In this document: positions 1-11,138 of the stretch, piece after piece
Layout of the letters: the number at the start of each line of letters is the position of its first letter
Numbering within the stretch: position 1 is the stretch's first letter
Assembly: GCA_947623455.1 (NCBI GenBank)
Contig: OX392545.1
Location: 22,852,001-22,916,000, forward strand
Reading direction: 5' to 3'
DNA from: Mimachlamys varia
Taxonomy: Eukaryota > Mollusca > Bivalvia > Pectinida > Pectinidae
DNA length: 64,000 nt
Program-made: the position numbers and the translations under genes
The notes under the pieces: model-generated
Databases searched by the model: none
Seen by the model: the letters and a program-made list of their open reading frames with translations, nothing else
Told to the model about the DNA's origin: nothing

Positions 1-683
1 TTGTTTGTACTATTAAACAACAACATATTTTATTCACATCAGGATTTATTCTTTAACATACTGATGCTTTAGTTATATTTTTATTATCGTTTTTAATATT
101 GAAAAAACATTTCTTATTATTTTTTTGCGAATCGGCACTGAACGCGGGAACAAGTAATGGTGACGTATTTCGGAAAAGTCACGTGATTGCTCGTATAAAA
201 ATAGAACCGGAAGCAAATGTCATATCAGGTAGCCGCGGTAAACGAAACCAGAGTCGCATCAGGCTCAAAGGAAGACTAGCCAACTCGGAACAGATGCATC
301 GGATCAACAAAAAGAAACCCATCAAAGAAGACCAAGACCATGGTTTGACGAACGAAGCGATGTGTGGTTGCATTGAGTTGACAGCACTTTTCGGGAAAAC
401 AAACTGCAAAAGTTTTGTTGGCGAGATAATTTACGGTAGGCCTACACAATGTATACCAATGCAAGTTACCATTACGTACATAACATGTCCGTGCAGTGTG
501 TGACAGTAGCTTGGATCCCGCAGGCAAAAGAACTTCAAACTAAAGTTTTGACACCGATTCAACAGTGTATCTACATGTAGGTAGGTAGGTAGGCCTAACA
601 AACTAATGATAATATACAAATGTAACAATACTTAAATAATATGTAAACGGATTATCCGTGATGGAGAGCGCAGTTATAGGCCT
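1..683. other. Non-coding flank, no gene recognised
   Basis: No recognisable protein or RNA gene is seen. A 134-codon open frame at 99-503 shows no known motif and overlaps other open frames. The segment carries a short (GTAG)n run near 578-592 and TAGGCCTA octamers at 437, 590 and 677. Confidence 0.5.
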
Positions 684-738
684 ACATGTACCACAGGGAC
701 CTGAAAATTTGTTACTGCAAATTTAAACTACTTTTGGA

Positions 739-1041
739 CTTAAACTAGATGTTCAGTCTAATTTTACACTTCTGGGTGGGGTTACATTTGTGTGCATTTA
801 TAGTAAGTTTCTAAAATAAAAAAAAATATACATCTTTCCAATGGTATCAAGCGTTTTTTCATGCCTCAACTAAAAATATGATTTTTGATGAAAGAAATGT
901 AGGAAGGGTCGCTTTTTCGACATCGAAGTCTTTCAACTCTTAGCCTTTACAACCATTTTAAAGCCTGAGGGAGCATTTTTATCAAAAATAGATCTAAATC
1001 TCCCAAAAGTGTAAAATTACTTTAAACACCTTAGTTAAAGC
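739..1041. mobile_element. Nested TIR element in the left arm of the foldback MITE
   Basis: This block interrupts the left arm and has no counterpart in the right arm, so it inserted later. Its ends are inverted: TAATTTTACACTTCTGGG on the left and the complement of TAATTTTACACTTTTGGG on the right. Imperfect pairing extends to about 37 bp. It has no coding capacity. Confidence 0.6.
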
Positions 1042-1748
1042 TGACAATGCAAGTTAAAAAGCTTTCTTGTTAATATTTTAAAAAAATCTTCTGAGATGCC
1101 CCCTTACAGGTTACTAAGGAATGGCTGCAGACTTTTAGTTTTTGCCTTGCTTGGAAACAATAGTCGGCTTCCTTGGGTATAAAAGGCACCCAGGCCGTCA
1201 AACTGGTTCTCATTGTTGTGATTAAACCGCACGGCGACACTTCTTTAGACCTATATAGCTAGCAATCACATACTTTCATATTATTTTTTTACGATATTTT
1301 CGATCAGTATCATTGACATGGATATTGAAGGTGTAATTATAACGATATTATACAATATGAGCAAAATAAATAAAAAAACCCATTAGATTACGCCAAAATT
1401 CGAGCGAATAAAAAACAAGTACATGAATGACAACGGATAAACCTACCTTAGTATTCAATTGGAACACCATGTCACTAAGAGTAATCAGTTCCTGTGTGAT
1501 AAACATTGCTATAACATCCATTTATTTCCATCAAAATAATTAAGTTCCCCGCACTCGCATGTGTTCGTGCACGTGTTTTACATAATCTAGACTATGCTCG
1601 CGTGTTACACTACATTTTCATTACAAGCGCTTTAGTGGCAAGGCGTAATATTATAGGTAGTATTAGGAGCGAGTACATATATTCTGTTCGGAATGTTTTG
1701 CTCTGCTTCCGAATGTAAAATCAACATGTCGATTATGTATACATAGGT

Positions 1749-2164
1749 CAGTGTTTTTCCTGGGTATTTTGGGAAAAATTCAATTTGCCAAATTGGGAAA
1801 AAAATTAGCGTGAACAGGTAATAAATTGGGAAAAAAATTTTAACCCAACCACACTCATTAAATCTTCCATGCTAATTAATTTTACAGTGCACAGTGTATC
1901 ATTTAACTTTATGGTATGGTAAACAATGAAAGCAAAGAACTGGGAGTTACATGGTGAGTCGAGTCTGAGTCACAGACTCACTCACTGATATTTCTTTTAA
2001 TGATTTTTTATTCATTATAACATCATGTGCGTGTCCTTTTTTTCCGGATTTTGAAAAGTCATAATAATTGGGAATTTTAAAGTTGATTTTGGGAAAATAA
2101 CACTAAAACACTTTGGGAATGGGGTCGTTTGGCGTACCCACTAATATAGGCAGGAAAAACACTG
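1749..2164. mobile_element. Nested hAT-like MITE, TIR CAGTGTTTTTCCTG
   Basis: The element begins CAGTGTTTTTCCTG and ends with the near-perfect complement CAGGAAAAACACTG. It is flanked by the direct pentamer TAGGT (1744-1748 and 2165-2169). CAGTG-type ends are typical of hAT elements, although the target duplication here is only 5 bp. The interior is rich in runs of TTGGGAAA and has no open frame of note. Confidence 0.7.
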
Positions 2165-2610
2165 TAGGTTAAGGGACAGCTAGGGTGTTTTCAGTTTTAT
2201 TTTTTTTTATTTTGCTTTGGCACACGATTTATGATGGTGTCTGAGAGAGTGACCATCTTCACATAACTTCAACTTCAAGGTAAGTGTGTGTTGGTCATTC
2301 CAGTTTTGTAACTCCAGTGTCACCTGTTGTGTCCACAGGTGTGTTGCACTTTGCACGTCCAGTGAAAACCGGTTTGACAGACTGGGTGCCTTTTATACCC
2401 AGGGAGGCCGACTCTCGTTTCCAAGCAAGGCAAAAACTAAAATGTCTGCCTCTCCTTAGTAACCTCCTAGGGGGCATCTCAGAAGCTTTCTAAAATATTA
2501 CTTTGCCGTATTTTTTTTTTAATCTCAACAAAAAAGCTTTTTAACTTGCATTGTCAGCTTTAAGGTCCAAAACTGGCTGTAACAAATTCTCAGGTCCCTG
2601 TGATATGTAC

Positions 2611-3164
2611 GGTATATTAGCCTTACTAGGCAGTTTGTATGAAAAATTTTATGATAGTACATTAAAGTGTAATCAGGTTTGGAATAGAGCATATTCTGAC
2701 ACGAATCTTCATTTCAACATCAGTTACTCATCCCTTATTTTCTATTATATTCTTCCTTTATGATAATGATATGAGGATGTAACATTTTTCCTGTGACAAA
2801 TTGAAATTAAATCTTCCCATTGTTCCCAGTTTAAATACACAAATGAACAAACTGCATACATGTTGTTGTTATGGTCCATATATAAGAGGAACTATTTAAC
2901 CCTATATAATTTAATTTTGCCTCGTCCCGCAATGTTAAACTTTTTCAGGTTATATTGTATTATAACCTCAAAAATCAGACAACGCAAAAAGTAGTGACGT
3001 CATATACCGCCATGTTTGGCGCGGTATTTTGTAATCAAACCTCTGATTGGTAAGGTTGTTTTGCGGTGAAATTTATGCACATGGTTGTGTATTTTGCAAA
3101 TCCATTCCATTTTTGTCATAATTAATACGAAATCATTGTATAAGACTTGCGGAAATGAAATTAT
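2611..3164. other. Non-coding stretch with a consensus CRE site
   Basis: No gene is recognised. TGACGTCA, the perfect cAMP-response-element palindrome, lies at 2995-3002. A small hairpin (AGGTTATA / TATAACCT) lies at about 2948-2969. Whether a promoter is here cannot be decided. Confidence 0.35.
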
Positions 3165-3321
3165 AAGGAATAACCACAATATTTTTTTAGGGTTATACGG
3201 TATATACCGAAAAAAACTGTGTGCACTTTTTTTAATAAACCGCTTCGCAGATTTATGCAAAGTGCACATATTTTTTTCGGTATATACCGTATAGCCCTAA
3301 AAAATATTGTGGTTATTCCTT
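3165..3321. mobile_element. Palindromic MITE (about 60-bp arms)
   Basis: The arms 3165-3224 and 3261-3321 are nearly perfect inverted copies, starting AAGGAATAACCACAATATTT and containing GGTATATACCG. The central loop contains ATAAACCGCTTCGC, a core shared with the palindromic element at 20958-21112. The overlapping open frames on both strands are by-products of the palindrome. Confidence 0.7.
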
Positions 3322-4084
3322 AAATATTCAAACAACAGAAAAAAACAATGCATTTAATTCATTTGACCCAATATTTCGCTGCCTTTGCAAATGACCTGCA
3401 TATTTTTTTGAGTTGACTGGAAATTGAATAGGCCTAACTGTTACATAATCAATTTGCGTAATTGTGGTCAAAATATTTCTAGGTCCAGCATTATTTTTAG
3501 TTTTTCTTATTGAACCAATAGCATTGAATGAGTTTGGGATGATTTTATTTTAACCATGATCACTCTACGTGATGACTTTGCATTTTTTTTTAAATGATAT
3601 GTCCTTTAGGTTAGACTCTATATAGGCCTAGTTATTTAACAAGTTGTGTCTAGCAGGCCCAATCTCTGTAATGTACATGTTGTCCCGATGCATGGATGTT
3701 AAAGATCAGCCTATAACGCAGAACGCAGACTTATAATTACCGTTCCTTTGAAGGGTCATGTGACATCAAATTCACGATAAATTTATTATAATTATAAATA
3801 CACGAGTCAGAAATTTCTCATAGCCCACCCTTTTACCGCACATTATTATTATTGGCTTCCATACATTTATTTTCTTAAAGTTGAATTTTATTGCAGATAT
3901 CCATAAAATGTTTACAAGTATAAAATGGCGGGAGACTGTGTTTATGAATACTCCTTAACATTTTATAAATACATTTTTATTGTAACATGTCCCTGTGACT
4001 GATAAATATAAGGGGTAGTTTTAGTTGTTGGAGTCCTGGAGTTAACAAAATAAAGGGAGATAACTTATATTGTTTAAATTTCAG
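3322..4084. other. Non-coding stretch upstream of the Mutator-like exon
   Basis: AT-rich DNA with TAGGCCTA at 3429 and 3623. An ATG in the context AAAATGGCGGGAG (near 3927) opens only a short frame. It could be a first exon, but no convincing donor follows it. Confidence 0.3.
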
Positions 4085-5790
4085 GTCTTATTGGTGTCAA
4101 CACTGGAAAGATTGTGGACTTTGACTTGAGAACAAGAAGCTGTAGTGTGTGCCAGTATCATCTTGGAAGGTCCGAGACAGTTTCAAAAATTAATGCAATG
4201 TTGATTAGACAGGTTTGTAGAGTTAGTCAAAATTGTATATAGATCATTTTGCGTATCTATAAAACTGACTTGTACGAGTCCATTCACTCCTAGTTTACTC
4301 TTATTACCATGAGACTGTGTGAAAAACTTTTTATTTTAATTCAACTATATACAGAAATGTACAGTTAAACCAGCTGTCTAAACCCAAAGTCACTGGGACC
4401 AAAACTATTAGTCTGTTGTTTAAACAATTGTCGGTTTGTATTAGAGGTAATATATGTATAAGTTCTTAGAACTTGGCCATATATTAAACAGGAATTCCTA
4501 TTACACAGCTGCCAGTTTAGTCAATGTCAAGTGGTAGGGTAAGGGTATTTGATAATTTTGCTTACTTTTGATCAATACCACATACAGTGTACCCTCGTTA
4601 TACCGCCACCTTTCGTCCACAGCAATTATGGCGGTATAACGAGGGTGGCGATAGTATCAAATTATGAAAATTATAACCATGAATTAAATTGCATAATAGA
4701 TTGCATTTCCAACATTTTATTAAAAACGAGCTAAGTACTATATATCGTAACATATCGTCATACAGATCTATATTGGCACAAATTTATATCTGAAACTAGT
4801 TATTGATCTGATTTTGCCGCATGCCATTCCAAATGGAACACTAAAGAGTTCCTCGATCTCTAAAAACAGAACAATATGGCATTATTGTCGAGGGAAATAT
4901 ATAGGGATTCGGGACGTTGTATTTTAAAGGGTGTGGCGGATGGCGGTATGTGAGGGTAGCGAACTTAACGAGGGAATTATATAGGACAGAAATCTGTTCT
5001 AGAGGTTTAGGTGGCGGTATGCTAGGGTGGCAGTAGATTCGGGTGGCAATGGTCGAGGGTACACTGTATTTTTTCATATCTTTTTTTTTTGTATCAAAAA
5101 GGAGAACATGGAAATTCATAAATTATTTCCAACTCTATATATATAACATTATGACTTTCTACAGGTTTTAAGATTTGACCAAGTCTTTGGAAACAAGAGT
5201 ATCTTCTGCTGGGATGCAAAAGAATGAAGGATATAGTTGGCTGGACAAGGTAAGTGTTGGCTTCACAAATACCCTCAATTTAGTGCAATATCTCAAAAAA
5301 GTTGTCTCTGTATAATGTATATCTTAAGTTTGTTGTACGATTTGTATTTATTTTTATACTGACTGATCATGACCTGAGCCAAAATTTCATTTGTAACTTT
5401 CTGATAAAATTTGTCTTAATTTTACAAGATAAACACTTCATATTTTGTCAAGAGAAATGTCAAGGTCATTACTTCTCTTTAGGTAAGGGTCAAGATCTAT
5501 ATGAAGATTAAAGTTAAGTGTTCTACAAACATATCTTGGGTCAATATACATTTGCTAAGTCCTTGTATAGCTGTCTATTGTCAATTTTGTATATGTATAT
5601 ATGTGAAAATTTGGAAACTGTATGTTGACAATATTTTTTTTCTCAGGTGAATGAAAAACCTTGCTTTCTCCTGGAAGTGTAACTAAATCACATGGGGTAC
5701 ACAGGGACTGGATTAGGAATAACACCAGTACTTTGAAGTCTACATTTTCTTAAAAACAAAAATGCATCTTAATAAAGGTAAACAATATGC
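4085..5790 (+). pseudogene. Mutator-like transposase-domain remnant, spliced, partial
   Basis: Exon 4085-4212 follows a TTTCAG acceptor and ends at CAG|gtttgt. It encodes about 43 residues including GVNTGKIVDFDLRTRSCSVC. I recognise this as resembling the 'tGKVlDfevrtk.C..C' segment of the Mutator-like transposase domain common in invertebrate genomes. A second exon at 5165-5249 (CTACAG acceptor, GTAAGT donor) joins in the same phase and reads 20 residues to a TGA. A third exon-like block starts at 5647 after a pyrimidine-rich TCTCAG and contains AATAAA at 5771. A MITE at 4585-5066 sits in the first intron. No catalytic core is visible, so this is a fragment or a gene with captured transposase sequence. 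The family call is from memory and moderately uncertain. Confidence 0.4.
4585..5066. mobile_element. Tc1/mariner- or pogo-type MITE with TA target sites
   Basis: The ends CAGTGTACCCTCG and the complementary CGAGGGTACACTG are flanked by TA on both sides (4583-4584, 5067-5068). The interior contains repeated GCGGTATAACGAGGG-like blocks in both orientations. It has no transposase. The CAGTG...TA architecture fits mariner/pogo-derived MITEs. Confidence 0.75.
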
Positions 5791-7213
5791 AATTCAGATA
5801 AACTTGATCCAGGGATATTCTGCATGATGTCCGAAGTAAAGCAAGCTAAAAAGACTCTCATTGGACAATGTTAATGCAATGATGTCATCAATAGACTAGG
5901 AGTTATGTTAGAAGAGATTTCGCTTTCATACTCAAATGAAAAGCATTTCTGCTGTTATAGTTCATATATTGAGTTTCAGTGCAAATAGTACATAATTTTT
6001 AGTAAATGAATACACTATATACATTTGTAATTGCATATTATGTTTAAAAATTTTATAACGTAGGTCTGTGCCATATTTCAAGGTTAAGGTTAAACTAAAA
6101 TTTATCATTTTAAATGAAAGGAAGTCTTCTTGTATTATTTGCGGATTCCGAAAAATAAATACTTTACGACTGATAATTGGATTTTTTCTTTGTGAATATT
6201 GCATTTTGTGTGAACAGGGAGATAATTAGATTGAATTACCTCCCTTGTATACAAAGAAACGGGTCACAATATGATAATATGCTACAGAGAACACCTAAGT
6301 GTATATATATGCAAAACGTTTGAAAAAAAAACATTGATAAGAATTGTTTTGCTTGAATCACCCAGCTTTTCCTTTGAAGGGGAATTTCTTTCAAAGTTCT
6401 GCTTAAGACTCATAAATCACGATGACATATTTCTGACAAATACAATGTTTACATGATTTTTATGCCCCTGTCATGATGGGAGTGGGGGGGGGGGGGCATA
6501 TAGTGTATCCATGTCCGTCCCGTCCAATGGTAATGTAACCAGCTTATTTAAATAACTACTAATCCGATTGTCATCAAACTTCTTATGTGTAATAATTAAG
6601 CATTTACAACTAATTTCATATGGGGGAAGGGGGGCATTTATGTCTCAGTCATTTCTAATTATGAGGCTTGGTTTATTTTGTCCTATTATAATTAACAGCC
6701 AGGTCATTTAAGGAGGTTTTGGAGGCGGAGGAAAGCCTGAGTACCCCAAGTAAAAACCACTGACCTACGGTCAGTACCTGGCAACTGCCTCGCATTGGTT
6801 TTGAACTCGCAAGTTCTCAGGGTTGGAGGGCTAGTGGTAGAATGTCGGAACATCTTTAACCAATCAGCCACCACAAGGACTAGTTAAACCCATTGGTACA
6901 AATATATAGCACCACTGTGTCATGATAAACCGGAAAGAGTAATTAACATGTCAAACTAGCAAAATTATCTCGGAATGAAGTAATCTATCAAAAAATAAAT
7001 TTCATCCTTAATGTTACTGGTTGCAGGGGGGTTGTGTAGAAATACAAGTACTTTTCCTTGCCATCTGTCTGCCCACTGAAGTTTGTCAGCACTTCTTTCT
7101 TTCTTTCATAAATTTCCATCAAACTTGAGTGTGGAATTTATATACACCCGTCAAAAATGATGGGATGTATTATGGTATGGCGTTGTCCGTCTGTTCGTCG
7201 TAAACTTTTATTT

Positions 7214-7690
7214 GTCCGGAGATCTCCTCCTACAGTGTTCAACCGATTTCTTTAAAAGTTGCTAGGCCTGACCACCATGACATTAAGATGTGTTTTCTTG
7301 ATTTACAGTTTGATTTGACAATTTTCACTAGAGTTATGGCCCTTTGGGACATAATTTCGTCCATTATGTAGAAAACGTCAGAACTTTTTGTGTTTTTTTC
7401 AATTCCTCTAAAATTTTGTTATGGTACTTCGAAAAGCTATAACATTTACATCTATTACAGGTTTTGTTGAGTTATTTCAACTTTTTCGCGTAACATCATT
7501 TCATAGTTTAATATAGGCATTATGTAGACAATGCATTTCTGTTGTAAGCTGTTATTTGTCTGGAGATCTTCTCCTACAGTTTCCAATTGATATCTTTCAA
7601 ATTCGCAAAGCTTTATCATCATGACATGAAGTTGTGTTTCCTGAAAGACAGTTTGATTTGACAATATTTACTAGAGTTATGGCCCTTTGG
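7214..7690. repeat. Direct repeat pair, 'GAGTTATGGCCCTTTG' family
   Basis: Segments 7214-7350 and 7558-7690 are diverged direct copies. Both begin with GGAGATCT and end with AGAGTTATGGCCCTTTGG. This is the recurring module of molluscan dispersed repeats; it does not encode a protein. Confidence 0.6.
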
Positions 7691-8036
7691 AACTTGTATC
7701 TGATGCAATTTGGGGCATTATGTAGAAACTTATTTTGTGTTTACATACCATTATACTTCCGATATGGTACGACAGGCGTATCATGCCTCTGCTCATGGTG
7801 CTCTTGTTCGCTTAGACAGCCTCCAAACTGTTAGCAGTGTGGGAATGTTTGTGCTGTCAGTCTTCTGTTTAGCAATGTGACATATACTATCCACTGTAGA
7901 AATTGAATGGTATCAAATATTTTCGCGTGTGGATACAATGTACATCTGGGAAAATTTATTGGCAGCGATATAAGCGAAAATTTCCAAACCACGAAGGATT
8001 TCACTTTTACAGTACTAGCACAAAATCAAAATATCT

Positions 8037-8440
8037 TAAGGGTTGTAAGGTCAAGGTCACAGTTGCTATTTTTAGAAATTCATTGTCAGCACTCTAGTGG
8101 CTTCATATCTTCATGGATTTCATCAAACTACACATACTAATACAACATCAAAATATCATTGATGAGTTCGAGAATTGTCAGCAGTTGAATGGTTTTTCTT
8201 TACTAATGGATTTCCATCAAACCACACAATCTTATAAATACAGAGTTAAAAATTCTTTGACAAGTTGAAAGTTTAAGTTTCAGGGTTGTCGGGTCAAGGT
8301 CACTGTTGCTTTTTTTAGACAATAATTGTCATCACTGTAGCGGCTTTGTTTCTTCATGGATTTTCACCAACTTCACACACATGTAGAGGATTAACATGTC
8401 TTGGACAAGTTCAAGTTTCAAGGTTGTTTGGTCAAGGTAA
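8037..8440. repeat. Degenerate tandem copies of the 'GGTCAAGGTCAC' module
   Basis: GGGTTGTAAGGTCAAGGTCAC (8041), GGGTTGTCGGGTCAAGGTCAC (8283) and a shorter third copy near 8410 are each preceded or followed by TCTTCATGGATTT-like sequence. The copies are too diverged to give a firm unit length. Confidence 0.5.
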
Positions 8441-8955
8441 ATCAAAATCGGCATACACATATTGCATATATTGGCTTATTTTATATGTGGAATAGTTCAG
8501 AATGCAGGCAATGTGAGGAACAAAAAGAGTCCAGTGGCTCTGCGATTCTGTTGCCTCATTTAAATGCCAACTCATGAACTTGTCTTTCAAACTTGTTCAC
8601 CCAGATTTCTACTTATGTTACTACACACAAACTTCGAAACTGTTTTGTGCAAGTGTATTTAAAGGCGATACTAATATAGCTGATTGAACTGAAATGAAAA
8701 TTTGTAAATTCCGGAATACTCGAAAAGTGTATGAAACATATCTAAAGGGTTAAAATTGGTAACATTCCATTAAATGTTATGTTTTCTCAACTGATGAGAT
8801 AACCGGACACAAAGATAACATGCTATCCCATCATTCCACTCCCAGTTTGAAGTAATGCCGAACAGCGTTTCTTGCATTAGTGTTTAGTTTAGCTACCTTC
8901 AGCTGATACGTTCATCATTCCAGTACACTGTAAGATTATGTTCGGTAAAGCTTGT

Positions 8956-9112
8956 AATAATAATAATAATAATAATAAGAATAACAAAGAAACGGAACAA
9001 TAACAATAAGTCACCCCACTTCGTTGGGGGTGACTTAATAATAATAAGAATAACAAAGAAACGGAACAATAACAATAAGTCACCCCACTTCGTTGGGGGT
9101 GACTTAATTACA
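8956..9112. repeat. AAT microsatellite plus two 69-bp units each with a hairpin
   Basis: An (AAT)n run leads into two near-identical 69-bp direct units starting at 8977 and 9046. Each unit ends in a strong hairpin: AAGTCACCCC, loop ACTTCGTTG, then GGGGTGACTT. The minus-strand open frames here are translations of this repeat. Confidence 0.8.
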
Positions 9113-10036
9113 CACAACGTCATTTAACCACTATTGAACTGTAAATGTGTAGTTTTTAACAGATGATATAAGTCCTACTTGCTAGAATTTGATATCTGAG
9201 TTACTGTTTGATCATTTTAACAGTCCATCAACACGGAGTAAATATTATCGGCTGGCAATCAAGTACACTAAAGCCGTGCGACAATCTTAATGGCAAATCA
9301 ACACATTAGGAAGCCAAATGGTAACATTGTAATCTGAAAGGCTTAACAGAATAAGGTTATCGGTTGACATAGCCAAACATTTGAAGTTGCGATAACAGAC
9401 TTTAACAATTGAACACCATAACAAACGCAACCCGTATGGTTCATTGAGATTACAGCATTAACTCAGAGAAACATACGGGGTTTTTTGTGTGTCTGCGCGG
9501 AGGACCCTAAATTGAACATCTTTTCCCATTAACAATACATTGTCATTTATAATGTACATGCCAATCATTTTATCACGACGTTCAATTGTCCATGTCAACT
9601 TTTAACAAGTAGTATCAAAAATATTTAAAGATCATCAAACTATTGCCATCAACAGAACTGCAGTATGTGTACAACTGCGAATATTAATAATAATTTTGCA
9701 TTTGGGCCATTTCACTGACAATTTTGTTACCCATATGGGTAATAATGTGAACAGCTCGAACACGTGGAGCGTCAGCCTTCTAACGTTATCTAAAAAAAAA
9801 TACAAGGTTCATTTGTGCACAAATATTTTTGTCTAATTTGTGTAAAAGTGACAAAATACATCACTGACTTGGTTTTTTTCATTGACTGCAGTGCATAGTC
9901 ATTGATACGATACGTTTATAAAAAGTTGGAGAATAAAATTTATCATTTACATCAATGTTTTGTTACCATTACATGAGCTTATAATGATATCCTGTAACAT
10001 GCATTTTTTAGCATGGTTAACCATCATTAACAAACA
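9113..10036. other. Non-coding stretch downstream of the Ig gene
   Basis: No exon is recognised with confidence. Missing 3' exons of the minus-strand Ig-domain gene would be expected here, but no acceptor followed by an open Ig-like frame could be identified. A short inverted pair (ACCCGTATGG / CATACGGGG) lies near 9428-9480. Confidence 0.3.
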
Positions 10037-10448
10037 CTTTAAAGGCCCAGTATACGCAACTTTCGACAAGCTTGAAGCAAAAATCAAGCTTTTTTATATT
10101 TATAGATTTGGTTAAGATTAAGTGATATCAGCAATGTTAAAGATGAATTCTTACGCGGGTACAGCAGCAGTTGAAACTCGGTATTTGTAAACACGCGTCC
10201 ATTTTGAACTGTCTTCTAACTTCGGTTTGTTGTTAAAGTGGGCCACACCTGAATTATTTTCAATTCTTTGGATTTTTCTGTCAAGGGTTTCTTGTTAGTT
10301 ACCGCTCAGGTTTACTTCGTTTTAGTCTTTAGGCAGATCACAACAATGGTTAATTCGTTTTCGGCTTATTTTTGCATGGTTCTCAACTGGATTTTTTTAC
10401 AAAGTCACGAAAACATTCCTGAAGTTATGTATAATGGGCCTTTAAAGG
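10037..10448. mobile_element. MITE with TTTAAAGGCCCA terminal repeats, copy 1
   Basis: The left end CTTTAAAGGCCCAGTATACG and the right end, read in complement as CCTTTAAAGGCCCATTATAC, are inverted repeats. The interior shares CCGCTCAGGTTTACTTCGTT and CGGCTTATTTTT with a shorter copy at 17921-18089. The 64-codon open frame inside is incidental. Confidence 0.7.
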
Positions 10449-10554
10449 TGTTTTTTCCATAATTGGAATTCAAAATCGATAACACTAAGGCCAATATATG
10501 AACAATTGGAAGATTACCACGGAGACGCTTGAAAAAGACCAATGGCATCAGACC

Positions 10555-11138
10555 AGGTGTCCCGAAAGTGTAATCGCATTCTGTATCATCGACGACACCC
10601 GCAATGTTAACCAGTGTTGGAAGAATTAAATGAAAAAAAGTTATGAGAAAAAACCCTCATGACTTCAGTGAAAAGGTTGAATAAAAAACTGCGTTTGTGG
10701 TATTCATATGCTTACTATAAAATCAGCGTCCGTGTCCCGTCTGTAACACCAGAGATGCGATAACATGTTACTGCCTACAGTGCCGGAGCAGGTCAGTTTT
10801 ACACTGCTGGGATACACTCCTCCCGATGATTCCAACGAAATGGCATTTGTATATGTCGGAGGAACTGCGAACAAAAACGAGACCGATTCAGTTACTGATA
10901 TCAATCCATTATTACATAAAGTGATATATTTGTTGTCACATAAGGATAGAAAAAAATCAGAGAATACCAAAGCGTCAACTAACCCATAATCCGAACTCAA
11001 AATCAATTAAACAAGAGGCAAAATAGGAACGAAGGAAAGATTTACATGCAGACCCTCGTAAATGCACAAGAGAATAAGAAAAGGTGTTCCGGAAGAGTAA
11101 TCGTCTTCGGCTTCATCGACGACACCCGCCATGTAAAT
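10555..11138 (-). repeat. Two diverged copies of a GVVD..E.DY-encoding segment
   Basis: On the minus strand, 10610-10555 and 11138-11082 are about 56-bp diverged direct copies. In one frame they read NIAGVVDDTECDYTFGTP and IYMAGVVDEAEDDYSSGTP. They flank Ig exon 3. Neither has a clear acceptor, so they may be dead or alternative exons, or simply a dispersed repeat. Confidence 0.4.

Larger units (their letters stand above)
692..2602. mobile_element. Foldback hAT-like MITE with long inverted arms
   Basis: The left arm (692 to about 1217) reappears reverse-complemented in the right arm (about 2359-2602). The ends read CACAGGGACCTG and its complement. The flanking 8-mers ACATGTAC (684-691) and ATATGTAC (2603-2610) match at 7 of 8 positions, as expected of a hAT-type 8-bp target duplication. 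No transposase frame is present, so the element is non-autonomous. Two further elements are nested in it (739-1041 and 1749-2164). A solo end with the same CACAGGGACCTG motif lies near 46,795. Confidence 0.75.
5791..8955. other. Repeat-derived non-coding region
   Basis: No gene is recognised. A G-run repeat start lies near 6462-6520 (TATGCCCCTGTCATGATGGG) and a related start lies near 7141-7200 with CCGTCTGTTCGTCG. Both look like edges of molluscan dispersed repeats. Short open frames here carry no recognisable domains. Confidence 0.5.

Noticed and set aside
99..503. 134-codon plus-strand open frame at the window start
   Set aside because: No recognisable motif, no codon or splice support that I can see, and overlapping frames on the other strand. 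Kept as an unannotated ORF.
5962..6456. Short frames at 5962-6204 (minus) and 6271-6456 (plus)
   Set aside because: AT-rich chance frames without motifs, start context or splice signals.
10268..10462. 64-codon frame with hydrophobic residues
   Set aside because: Lies inside a MITE (10037-10448) whose second copy does not keep the frame.
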